Shown: one piece after another, positions 55,732-62,589 of the stretch
Numbering within the stretch: the first letter of the stretch is position 1
How the letters are laid out: each line of letters begins with the position of its first letter
Assembly (NCBI RefSeq): GCF_007859735.1
Contig: NZ_SIHI01000004.1
Location: 62,373 to 126,372, forward strand
DNA from: Thalassoglobus neptunius
GTDB taxonomy: Bacteria; Planctomycetota; Planctomycetia; Planctomycetales; Planctomycetaceae
DNA: 64,000 bases
Reading direction: 5' to 3'
Translations under genes and position numbers: made by a program
Notes under the pieces: generated by a model
Databases searched by the model: none
Told to the model about the DNA's origin: nothing
The model's input: only the letters and a program-made list of their open reading frames with translations

Positions 55732-56562
55732 TTAGATGTCGAACAACCTCATCTGACCATTCGCTGGAGTCGGACGGACGAATTGACTGACGTCGAGTTC
55801 AGGGAGATTGCTGAACCCGAATTTCTTTCGAAACACTTTGAAGATGCTTCGGATCTGGTTTGCGATTTCACCGGTTCCGACCATTCTCTGCCTCCATGTT
55901 GCATCAGACAATTGACCGTCTCGAGTCTGACGCACGCGTTGATTGACCCGTTCGTGTCGAGTCGGTTGTGTCCGTTCAAGCCACTCCTGAAAGACCGGCT
56001 CGACTGTCGCTGGTAGTCGAAGAAGCACATATCGCGCGTCATCGGCTCCCGCTTCTCGCGCAGCTTTTAGAATCGGCGGGATCTCGTGATCGTTCAGCCC
56101 GGGAATGATCGGAGCGACCATCACTCGAACCGGAACACCCGCATCTGCCAGCGTTTGCACTGCACGTAGTCGAGAAGTCGGAATGCTCGTTCGCGGTTCC
56201 ATAACGCGAGCCAGTTCCACATCGAGTGTTGTCACCGAAATGTTGACGTGAACGAGATTTCGAGATGCCATCTCCCGCAGAAGATCGATCTCTCGCAGCA
56301 CCAGCGCATTCTTCGTGATGATGCTGACCGGCTGATGACATTGGTTCGCCAGTTCGAGACACTTTTGCGTCAAGCGAAACTCATGCTCCGCTGGCTGATA
56401 GCAGTCCGTCACACCGCTGAAGATAATTGGTTCGGGCACCCATTTGTCACGAGCCAGAAAATCTCGCAAGAGTTTCGCGGCGTTGAACTTCACGAAGATC
56501 TTCGTTTCGAAATCCAGCCCCGCATTGAGTCCGAGATATTCGTGCGAATTTCTCGCATAGCA
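55732..56562 (-). pseudogene. radical SAM gene, 5'-truncated at the Fe-S cysteine codons
   Basis: The C-terminal ~276 codons of a PA0069/Rv2578c-type radical SAM protein. Reading backwards from 56493 the frame continues through ETKIFVKF and NAGLDF to the codons C-Y-A-R at 56562-56551, directly preceded by TAA. The first two cysteines of CxxxCxxC and about 90 N-terminal residues are missing. The rest (FSGVTDCYQPAEHEFRL, ITKNALVLREIDLL, MEPRTSIPTSRLRAVQTLADAGVPV, APIIPGLNDHEIP) is well conserved, about 60% identical by eye to the intact paralogue at 56693. An internal ATG at 56493 could give a 253-residue fragment without catalytic cysteines. The sharp end suggests an insertion or integration breakpoint. 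Confidence 0.8.
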
Positions 56563-56621
56563 TTACCGTGCGCCAAAACATGCCCCCAGTCCGAGTCAAC
56601 GTGGTCGTGACCGGTGAAGAG

Positions 56622-56655
56622 TACCGTAAGTTCTATTGCACGAGTAACTTGCGTA
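56622..56655. other. imperfect inverted repeat near the truncation point (possible att-like site)
   Basis: TACCGTAAGTT (56622-56632) and AACTTGCGTA (56646-56655) form an imperfect inverted repeat separated by 13 bases, in the 130-base interval between the truncated and the intact radical SAM genes. Large serine integrase sites are imperfect inverted repeats of about this size. There is no direct evidence of crossover here. Confidence 0.25.
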
Positions 56656-56692
56656 AGGGATGTGGTGGTCGTCCAAGGAAGAATGAGAACGC

Positions 56693-57751
56693 CTAGAAGA
56701 GCCGCATTTGCCCTGATTTCGGGTCCGGTGGCCGGAAAAGATCGCACTTGTACGATGGCATTTCGGCGTCCAGACCATGCTTCTGACGAAATAATCGAAA
56801 CATCTTTCGGATCTGGTCGGCCATCAATCCAGTACCCGTCATTCGCTCGCCCCACTCAGAACTGTTCAGTTTGCCGCCCCGAGCTTCCTGAAGCCTGCCC
56901 AGCACCTTCTCGGCGTGATTTGGCCGACACCGTTGGAGCCACTCGATAAAAACCGGCTCCACCGTCAGGGGTAGTCGCAGCAGGATGTAATTCGCCGTGA
57001 TCGCCCCAGCCTCCTTTGCTGCCTCCAAAATCGTCGGGATTTCGGAATCATTGAGTCCGGGAATGATCGGGGCCGTCATCACACCGACTGGAACATTGGC
57101 GTCTGCCAACATTCGGACTGCTCTCAGTCTGGCGGCTGGAATGCTCGTCCGAGGTTCCATGTCCCGAGCCAACTCAGGATCGAGACTTGTAATCGAAAGA
57201 TAGACATGAACCAGATTGTCGGCAGCCAACCCTTTCAGAATCTCCAGATCTCTCAAGACCACAGCATTCTTGGTCACAATGCTGATCGGCTGACGGCATT
57301 CCAAAGCGACTTCAAGACACTGCCGAGTCAGCCGGAATTCTCGCTCAGCGGGCTGATAGCAGTCAGTCACGCCAGAGAATGTGATCGGCTCTGGTTTCCA
57401 CGTCTTCTTGGACAGGAATTCACGGAACAACTGGGGAGCATCGTGCTTGACCACGATCTTCGTTTCGAAGTCCAGCCCAGCATTGAATCCTAAGTAGTCG
57501 TGGCCCGGTCTCGCATAGCAATAAGAGCAAGAATGGACGCAACCACGGTACGGGTTGACGCTGTAGCGAAAAGGAATGTCAGGAGATCTGTTCTCAGAAA
57601 CAATGCTCTTTGAAGTGTCAGAAATGTATTCGATCTTGCGATTCGTCAGCGTCCTCAGATGCTCTTGGTCCCATTCCAAATGTTCGAGATCCGGTTCGTG
57701 ATGAACCGTCTCGAATCGATTCGGTGGATCAATGTTGGAACCATGACGCAT
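56693..57751 (-). CDS. radical SAM protein (PA0069/Rv2578c-type), intact paralogue
   Basis: 352 residues from ATG 57751, which has GAGGA nine bases upstream (frame open to 57784). RYSVNPYRGCVHSCSYCYARPGHDYLGFNAGLDFE contains the CxxxCxxC Fe-S motif, followed by ITFSGVTDCYQPAEREFRLTRQCLE, IVTKNAVVLRDLEIL and MEPRTSIPAARLRAVRMLADANVPVGVMTAPIIPGLNDSEIPTIL. The C-terminus ends SGQMRLF, like its truncated neighbour. The family is annotated as spore-photoproduct-lyase-related, but the substrate is unknown. It is probably part of the inserted element, as it stands just inside the breakpoint at 56562. Confidence 0.88.
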   Translation of the reverse strand: MRHGSNIDPPNRFETVHHEPDLEHLEWDQEHLRTLTNRKIEYISDTSKSIVSENRSPDIPFRYSVNPYRGCVHSCSYCYARPGHDYLGFNAGLDFETKIVVKHDAPQLFREFLSKKTWKPEPITFSGVTDCYQPAEREFRLTRQCLEVALECRQPISIVTKNAVVLRDLEILKGLAADNLVHVYLSITSLDPELARDMEPRTSIPAARLRAVRMLADANVPVGVMTAPIIPGLNDSEIPTILEAAKEAGAITANYILLRLPLTVEPVFIEWLQRCRPNHAEKVLGRLQEARGGKLNSSEWGERMTGTGLMADQIRKMFRLFRQKHGLDAEMPSYKCDLFRPPDPKSGQMRLF

Positions 57752-57850
57752 CAAGATTTCCTCGGATTTTGGAAAGAGAAACAATCTTCCCAGTCATTCT
57801 ACCGCCATGGCTTTTCTGATCCATTCCTGCTGAAGCCACGCTGACACTCG

Positions 57851-58228
57851 TTACGGTGTCTCGGACCCGTAGCCACATTGTCCGCAGATATCGATCCGGT
57901 GCTCAACTGGAGCCCCACAAACCGGACATTCGAATTGCCAAGAAGACTCTTTGGGTAGCCGTGGCATTGAATCAATGAATGAATCTCCACCGACTGTTTT
58001 GTACCGCTCGTACTCAGCGTTTCGACCGAAGAGCAAGCTCATTCCAACATTTGTAATCAGCCAAGCGATGCCACCGAAAAACAATACGGTGAGGATGGCT
58101 GAAACGAACATCTCAAAGGGCGTCCAAAATCGAGTCTCAGTCGCCCAGTTCCAAAACCACGAGAGCGGCAGGTAGATCAAGAAGACGACCACGCAAGCTC
58201 GTGCAAACAATGCGGCTTTAGTTCTCAT
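57851..58228 (-). CDS. small membrane protein with C-terminal zinc ribbon
   Basis: 125 residues from ATG 58228, overlapping the upstream gene by 11 bases. Two hydrophobic helices (ALFARACVVVFLIYLPLSWFW; FEMFVSAILTVLFFGGIAWLI) are followed by a soluble tail with CPVCGAPVEHRIDICGQCGYG, a four-Cys zinc ribbon of the double-CxxC type. Function unknown. Tight overlap with the gene at 58218-58667 makes both likely to be real and coupled. Confidence 0.7.
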   Translation of the reverse strand: MRTKAALFARACVVVFLIYLPLSWFWNWATETRFWTPFEMFVSAILTVLFFGGIAWLITNVGMSLLFGRNAEYERYKTVGGDSFIDSMPRLPKESSWQFECPVCGAPVEHRIDICGQCGYGSETP

Positions 58229-58667
58229 CGTCGTCCTCCAATCCAAATTCATCTTCTTCATCCCAGTTATCGACCTTGCTCAACATAGGAACGTCTTCGA
58301 TTTCCCTGACGAGTCCGAAGTGGATCACAGGAAGAACAAGAGTTTCACCGGGACCGTTGCCGTACTCATGCGTCTTGACATTCAATGTCGTGGCACGGTG
58401 CAGGTAACGTGCAAGTTTCGTTCGAGTAATCTTGCCATAGACCTCAATTTCGACCGGGCAAACAAAACGACGCCGTGGCAGTGCTCCGTAGAAGTCTCGC
58501 TGGATGTCGGCCATGTCGAAACATGCGTCACTTGCCGTTGCGTACTTCCGGGCCTCGTCCCAATCTTCAACGAATGCTTTGCCGTTCCAAACTTTGGCAT
58601 CATCAAGGTTCTGGATGACGAATCGTCGGCTTGGCGGGACACCAATTGGTTGTGCGCTCAATATCAT
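58218..58667 (-). CDS. hypothetical protein with acidic tail
   Basis: 149 residues, not recognised. Predicted mixed alpha/beta: SRRFVIQNLDDAKVWNGKAFVEDWDEARKYATASDACFDMADIQ, a basic centre (RRRFVCPVEIEVYGKITRTKLARYLHRATTL), and a strongly acidic end (NWDEEDEFGLEDDDEN). Strong ribosome site AAGGAGAAG before the ATG. It is coupled with the zinc-ribbon membrane gene. Confidence 0.65.
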   Translation of the reverse strand: MILSAQPIGVPPSRRFVIQNLDDAKVWNGKAFVEDWDEARKYATASDACFDMADIQRDFYGALPRRRFVCPVEIEVYGKITRTKLARYLHRATTLNVKTHEYGNGPGETLVLPVIHFGLVREIEDVPMLSKVDNWDEEDEFGLEDDDEN

Positions 58668-58739
58668 TTCTTCTCCTTATTGGATCACAGGATTTGTGGA
58701 TGTGATTCCAAGCGGGTGTTAGGTCGAACCCTCACCACG

Positions 58740-59868
58740 TCACGAAAAATCAGGCGGCGGGATTTTCTTGCTATGCTCGTGGCATGTTGCTAGATGGCTT
58801 TTGCTTCGAACTGGGTTAAACTGACCGATGGATCGACCGGAGATAGTTAGCGATTTGGCCCATATGATCTCGTTCTGTAGCTCGAAGTGTGCAATCGCCA
58901 CTTCCATCACCCGCATTGCCAACCATGGTTTCTTGGCGGTTGAACCTACGCTCAGAAAGAAACTGCCATTATCCTTTAGCACTTCTTTGACTGAGACAAA
59001 AACATCGTCGAGCCAATCGAGATAGTCTTCGTCATCGAGATTGTCCTTTGTATGTGTCGTACTTGATTCCGACGTTGTACGGAACGGACGTGACGACAAC
59101 ATCGACAGACTTTGGCTCAGTCTTTTCCCTCATCAGCGAAAGGCAATCGCCCTGCCAAATCTGAACGTCGCTCGTCTCGGGCAACAGGATGTTCGTCTTG
59201 CTCGCCTTGCGTTGCTCTTCCTTATAATCGAGTTCAGCCTGCCGGATGAGACGTGCGACTTTGGCCTTCGGCTTTCGAGCCTTCTCCAGCACATTTTGTC
59301 TTTTCTCTTCTGGTAGCTCAGAAAGGTCGGCAGCGTTCTTGGCGGAAAGCAGTCCGTTACGAATCTCGGTTACAAGTTCTGGTGCGTTCGTTTTTGCACG
59401 CTTCACTTGTTCCACCGTGGTTGATGAGCAACTGGTGATTGTGGCGGCGTGCTCGCTCGCCTTGCCTGTTGAGATAGAACAATCTTTTGCTCCCTTTACG
59501 CCTTTTCCTCGTGAGAGTCGCTGCCTTTCCTTCGCCTCAGCTTCCAGAAGGGGAAGCAATTCAACTGCGATTGCCGCACGTTGACTCGCCGTGAGGTGGC
59601 GTCGTTGTATGTTCTTGCTGATGACCCACGCTGTCGGCGAACCATCACCGTCCCATTCAACAAATCGGGGCTCAACGCCGGTAAACTCGCAGGCTTCGAA
59701 TCGGCAGCGCCCATCGAGGATCTCTCCCTCGTGGATGACGATTGGCTCCAGCAACCCGTTTTCCTTGATGTCTTCTGCGAGTGCTCGAATCTCTTCATCA
59801 GACATCGCTGGAAAGAGTTCGCAGGCTGGGTGAAACTCTGGTTGATTCTGATTAAATATGTGCTTCAT
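58740..59868 (-). pseudogene. ParB-like nuclease domain / DNA methyltransferase gene, frameshifted and 3'-truncated
   Basis: The N-terminal part (ATG 59868, GGGAGG upstream) carries a ParB-like domain: FPAMSDEEIRALAEDIKENGLLEPIVIHEGEILDGRCRFEAC and NIQRRHLTASQRAAIAVELL. The end of the ORF is a DNA N4/N6-methylase start, VVVTSVPYNVGIKYDTYK (motif IV-like, with SVPY where S/N/D-PPY is usual). The frame then breaks: an extra G in AAAGGACAA (about 59046) leads to a stop. In the other frame methylase homology continues at once (DNLDDEDYLDWLDDVFVSVKEVLKDNGSFFLSVG) to 58740, where it ends shortly after HEH, short of the usual C-terminus. Such fusions occur on phages and integrative elements. Inactive as written unless the frameshift is programmed. 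Confidence 0.8.
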
Positions 59869-60096
59869 TGAACCGCCTCCCATGTGTGTGTTCGAACTGA
59901 GTAGGCGTTTTGCCAACTCCCCACCAAAAAACACCACAGCCCAAACCAAGACCGCCTCCGTGGGCGGTAGTCGTGGTTCGGGATGTTGTGTGATCGAAGC
60001 TGCTCTACGGCGTCCTCGATGAATTCATGCTTTGACCAATTTCTTGATCAGTCCGGGTAGCTCACAAAAAGTTTCGGAGCCACTTTTCGTGAACGC

Positions 60097-60133
60097 AAAA
60101 AAAGGGAGCCTTCGCATCGTGGCGAAGACTCCC
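60097..60133 (-). terminator. intrinsic terminator of the gene at 60165
   Basis: On the minus strand a GGGAGTCTTCGC / GCGAAGGCTCCC stem (11 pairs with one mismatch) with a six-base loop is followed by seven T. It begins 31 bases after the stop codon. The remaining bases 59869-60096 hold only the ribosome site of the ParB gene. Confidence 0.88.
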
Positions 60134-60164
60134 TGTGACGGATGGAATCAATTCAAGCGTGAAA

Positions 60165-60620
60165 CTATGCGGCCATAACGCCAATGTCTCCGAGGTAATC
60201 ATTCAGTTCTTCCTTCACGGGGTTGGCCTCGGGGCAGGTAATGTCGAACCAGATGTCCCACACGATGAGATCGAGAAGTTCCTCGTCATCGCATTCGACA
60301 CGCATCGCCCACGAGTATCCTTCGGGCTCGACACCGAATCCAAGAATCGGAATACCGAGTTGATCCAATCGCATCATCAGTCGTGCGACTTCCTTGCGGG
60401 ACCGAACATCTTCTTGGAATCCATCGTTTCCAAAGACGATGCACTCATACGAGTCATCTGGCCCATCATCAATTTCCTCTGCCCCTCGATGGGCACTGAA
60501 ATTCTCCTCATTCACGAGCAGAGCCATCATCTCGCTCGTAGCATCAGAACCGTGTTCAGCCTGAAGGCGTTCCAAACAGGACTTTTCAGCTTTGGTGAGT
60601 CGGAATCGTTTCTTTGTCAT
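60165..60620 (-). CDS. hypothetical acidic protein
   Basis: 151 residues, not recognised. A basic helical start (KKRFRLTKAEKSCLERLQAEHG) is followed by an acidic body (EEIDDGPDDSYECIVFGNDGFQEDVRSRKEVARLMMRLDQLGIPILGFGVEP, VECDDEELLDLIVWDIWFDITCPE). A perfect AAGGAG ribosome site and its own terminator support expression. Possibly a phage- or element-type protein. Confidence 0.65.
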   Translation of the reverse strand: MTKKRFRLTKAEKSCLERLQAEHGSDATSEMMALLVNEENFSAHRGAEEIDDGPDDSYECIVFGNDGFQEDVRSRKEVARLMMRLDQLGIPILGFGVEPEGYSWAMRVECDDEELLDLIVWDIWFDITCPEANPVKEELNDYLGDIGVMAA

Positions 60621-60699
60621 GTGGCGTTCTCCTTAGAACGGGTTTGAAAGTGAGTCCCAACGCTGGGCCTCGGAAAAAGTTGTGCTGACAAGTCAGCAT

Positions 60700-61263
60700 T
60701 CATGCAGCTAGACAACGAGTCGGCTGCAATTCTTCTCGAAGCTCCATCCAGAGTTTTCCGAGTTGGTTGTCACCAACCCATTTTTCTCCATCGAAGGCGG
60801 CTCCCCAGAACAGGGCTGATCCACGTTTCCGCTTCGAGCAGTCCTCGATGATTTCCTCGTTCCCGGTTTCCAAGAGTCGATTTTTCAACTCCGGGTGTTG
60901 TTCAACCTTGAGCAGCAAACACAGCCGCATGTGGAAGAGGTCGTCTTCGCTCATGGGCTCAACGGTCATCTGAGCTTTGTGCTTTTTGGCGACCATCTTG
61001 GCTGCCATCGGGGACTTCTGTTCTCGGATGGCTACCACCACCTCGGGGTCGTCAAATCGCAGTGCTTGAAAAAGGGCCTCCGTCGTTCGGTACTTCTTTC
61101 CTTCCCACTCAACCGGGTGGGCGGACATGTTGCCGAGCCAACCGTGCTGCTCTCGGACTTTGCGAATCAGGATTGTCAAAGGCGTCCTCCGCTTGGCGTG
61201 TCGTTTGTGAGTCGCTCGTTGCGTCTCGAACAACTTCCAGTCGGGTGTTATGTTCTCGCTCAT
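60700..61263 (-). CDS. NADAR-domain protein (YbiA-like)
   Basis: 187 residues. After a ~40-residue basic extension the NADAR pattern is clear: [35 protein letters not shown], then [70 protein letters not shown]. Family knowledge: NADAR proteins are N-glycosidases; E. coli YbiA acts on riboflavin intermediates, and some NADARs remove ADP-ribose from guanine in DNA and pair with DarT-type toxins or serve in phage conflict. No DarT gene is next to it. It is divergent from the HTH gene. Confidence 0.85.
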   Translation of the reverse strand: MSENITPDWKLFETQRATHKRHAKRRTPLTILIRKVREQHGWLGNMSAHPVEWEGKKYRTTEALFQALRFDDPEVVVAIREQKSPMAAKMVAKKHKAQMTVEPMSEDDLFHMRLCLLLKVEQHPELKNRLLETGNEEIIEDCSKRKRGSALFWGAAFDGEKWVGDNQLGKLWMELREELQPTRCLAA

Positions 61264-61305
61264 TGATCCATGACACTTTGTGTGGCAAAATGCGGGAAAC
61301 GTGAG

Positions 61306-61326
61306 TTTTCTAGGGCATTTTCTAGG
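61306..61326. promoter_or_regulatory. two direct repeats TTTTCTAGG in the NADAR-HTH control region
   Basis: TTTTCTAGG at 61306-61314 and again at 61318-61326, 12 bases apart, lies 12 bases before the HTH gene start in the 74-base divergent gap. Its position suits an operator for the HTH regulator, which would then control itself and the NADAR gene. The match is exact but short, so this is inference. Confidence 0.45.
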
Positions 61327-61337
61327 TCACAACGAAA

Positions 61338-62252
61338 ATGGACGCCGAGATCTTCAAACGGAACTTGCGTGAACTCCTCGAAGCCCGTGGGCTGAAGCAG
61401 AAGGATTTCGCCGAGAAATCCGGGCTGAGCTACCGCTGGGTCCGCAGAATTTGCTCTCAAGGATTGACCCGAGTTGAGGATCGAAACCGGGAGCAGCTAG
61501 AAGCCCTCTGCGAGTTCTTCGAAGTCTCGCCTGTCGAACGATTGTGGAGCGAGCACCTCCACAATTCGCAGGATGGTGCGGCTCTCTGTGAGGCGAAGGT
61601 GAAAGAGATCCTGAGCTTCGCTCATTCCCTCTCCGAATTCTCTGAGTTCGTGCCCGTTGGCATGGAGCTTGGTACGGAGCCTGTGGGCGATCTCTTGGCG
61701 TTGATCGACCGCCTCTATACGTCCATGGAGCGGAATCGGGATTACATCCTTCGATGGCACCAGCGCCAAATGAAATCCCAAGCCATGATGGATGACAGTC
61801 TGCCCGAGATTGCTTTGTTGCAGAATCGAAAAAGTGCAATTGAGGAAATCGAGTATCCAACGAAGTTGCGTGCCGTTTTGCGGTCGCCGCCCGAGGGATT
61901 TTTCGAGATGTCGAATTTGATGAGGTCTCTCATCGACGCTGGATACCACCAAAAGGAAAGCCAGCGGATTCGGATATCCTTTCGAGATCAATGTCCAGAT
62001 GTGTTTGACCAATGGCTGACGTGGTTTCAGAACAAGGAGATCTTTGACTTTGCCATTGGTGCTGCTTTAGCAGCATTCTCCGAAGCCGAAATCTTGGACT
62101 GGTTGGCGAACCATCGTCCCCCGCCCAAGGAAGAAACAACATCAGCCGAGCGGGTTGCCTCTCTCAAAGACATGATTCGCACTTCTGCTGAAACAGAAGC
62201 ATGGAAAGGCATCGACTTGTCAACTTATGGAGGACCAGTCGGAGATGAGTGA
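61338..62252 (+). CDS. HTH (Xre/Cro-CI type) transcriptional regulator with long C-terminal domain
   Basis: 304 residues. The N-terminal ~65 residues are a Cro/CI helix-turn-helix: FKRNLRELLEARGLKQKDFAEKSGLSYRWVRRICSQGLTRVEDRNREQLEALCEFFEV. The C-terminal ~230 residues are helical and match no domain I know. The stop overlaps the start of the next small ORF by eight bases, so the regulator leads a coupled gene row ending in the recombinase. Confidence 0.8.
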   Translation: MDAEIFKRNLRELLEARGLKQKDFAEKSGLSYRWVRRICSQGLTRVEDRNREQLEALCEFFEVSPVERLWSEHLHNSQDGAALCEAKVKEILSFAHSLSEFSEFVPVGMELGTEPVGDLLALIDRLYTSMERNRDYILRWHQRQMKSQAMMDDSLPEIALLQNRKSAIEEIEYPTKLRAVLRSPPEGFFEMSNLMRSLIDAGYHQKESQRIRISFRDQCPDVFDQWLTWFQNKEIFDFAIGAALAAFSEAEILDWLANHRPPPKEETTSAERVASLKDMIRTSAETEAWKGIDLSTYGGPVGDE

Positions 62253-62418
62253 GCCACTGCTACCGAAGACCATTCCACATTTGAACTCTTGGAAAATGGG
62301 AATGACTTTTTTCTTGGAGTCTACCCGGACACTCTCTGAAACGAGTCATATCGTGTCTGATGAAAGCCAATATCCGCAGTGGATCGGCAGACATCACGAT
62401 AATGGGAGAGAGTCATGA
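62245..62418 (+). CDS. small ORF, 57 residues, coupled with the HTH and recombinase genes
   Basis: ATG 62245 overlaps the HTH stop by eight bases, and its stop overlaps the next ORF's ATG by four bases (62415-62418). The product (MSEPLLPKTIPHLNSWKMGM at the start) has a central hydrophobic/aromatic part and a polar end (QWIGRHHDNGRES). Not recognised. Small size and position before a serine recombinase would fit a directionality factor or regulator; this is inference only. Confidence 0.5.
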   Translation: MSEPLLPKTIPHLNSWKMGMTFFLESTRTLSETSHIVSDESQYPQWIGRHHDNGRES

Positions 62419-62588
62419 AGATAGTTGTCTACTGTCGCAGGAGTCAGAAAGTGCAGAGCGGCCTTAATCAGCAATTGGCTGAAACTGAGTCCGCTGTGGA
62501 ACGAGTGGGAGGCACAGTTAAAGCGGTCGCCGTTGAGCAGAATCGCATCGATTCAACACTCGACATTTCTGACGAGGAGGGAGAGTGA
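62415..62588 (+). CDS. 57-residue ORF resembling a serine-recombinase N-terminus
   Basis: Ribosome site GGGAGAGAG before the ATG. The product starts MKIVVYCRRSQKVQSG and aligns without large gaps to the recombinase start MKALIYYRMSSDQQTD: Y-x-R-x-S with the Ser at residue 10 in both, then Q...AE-E--VE--G. About 40% identical by eye over 46 residues. The homology stops before the rest of the catalytic domain. It ends two bases before the recombinase ATG. Either a remnant of a duplicated recombinase or a deliberate small partner. Confidence 0.6.
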   Translation: MKIVVYCRRSQKVQSGLNQQLAETESAVERVGGTVKAVAVEQNRIDSTLDISDEEGE

Positions 62589-62589
62589 A

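Noticed and set aside
56490-56855. 121-residue minus-strand frame between and across the two radical SAM genes
   Set aside because: It overlaps the 3' end of the intact gene in another frame and shows no domain.
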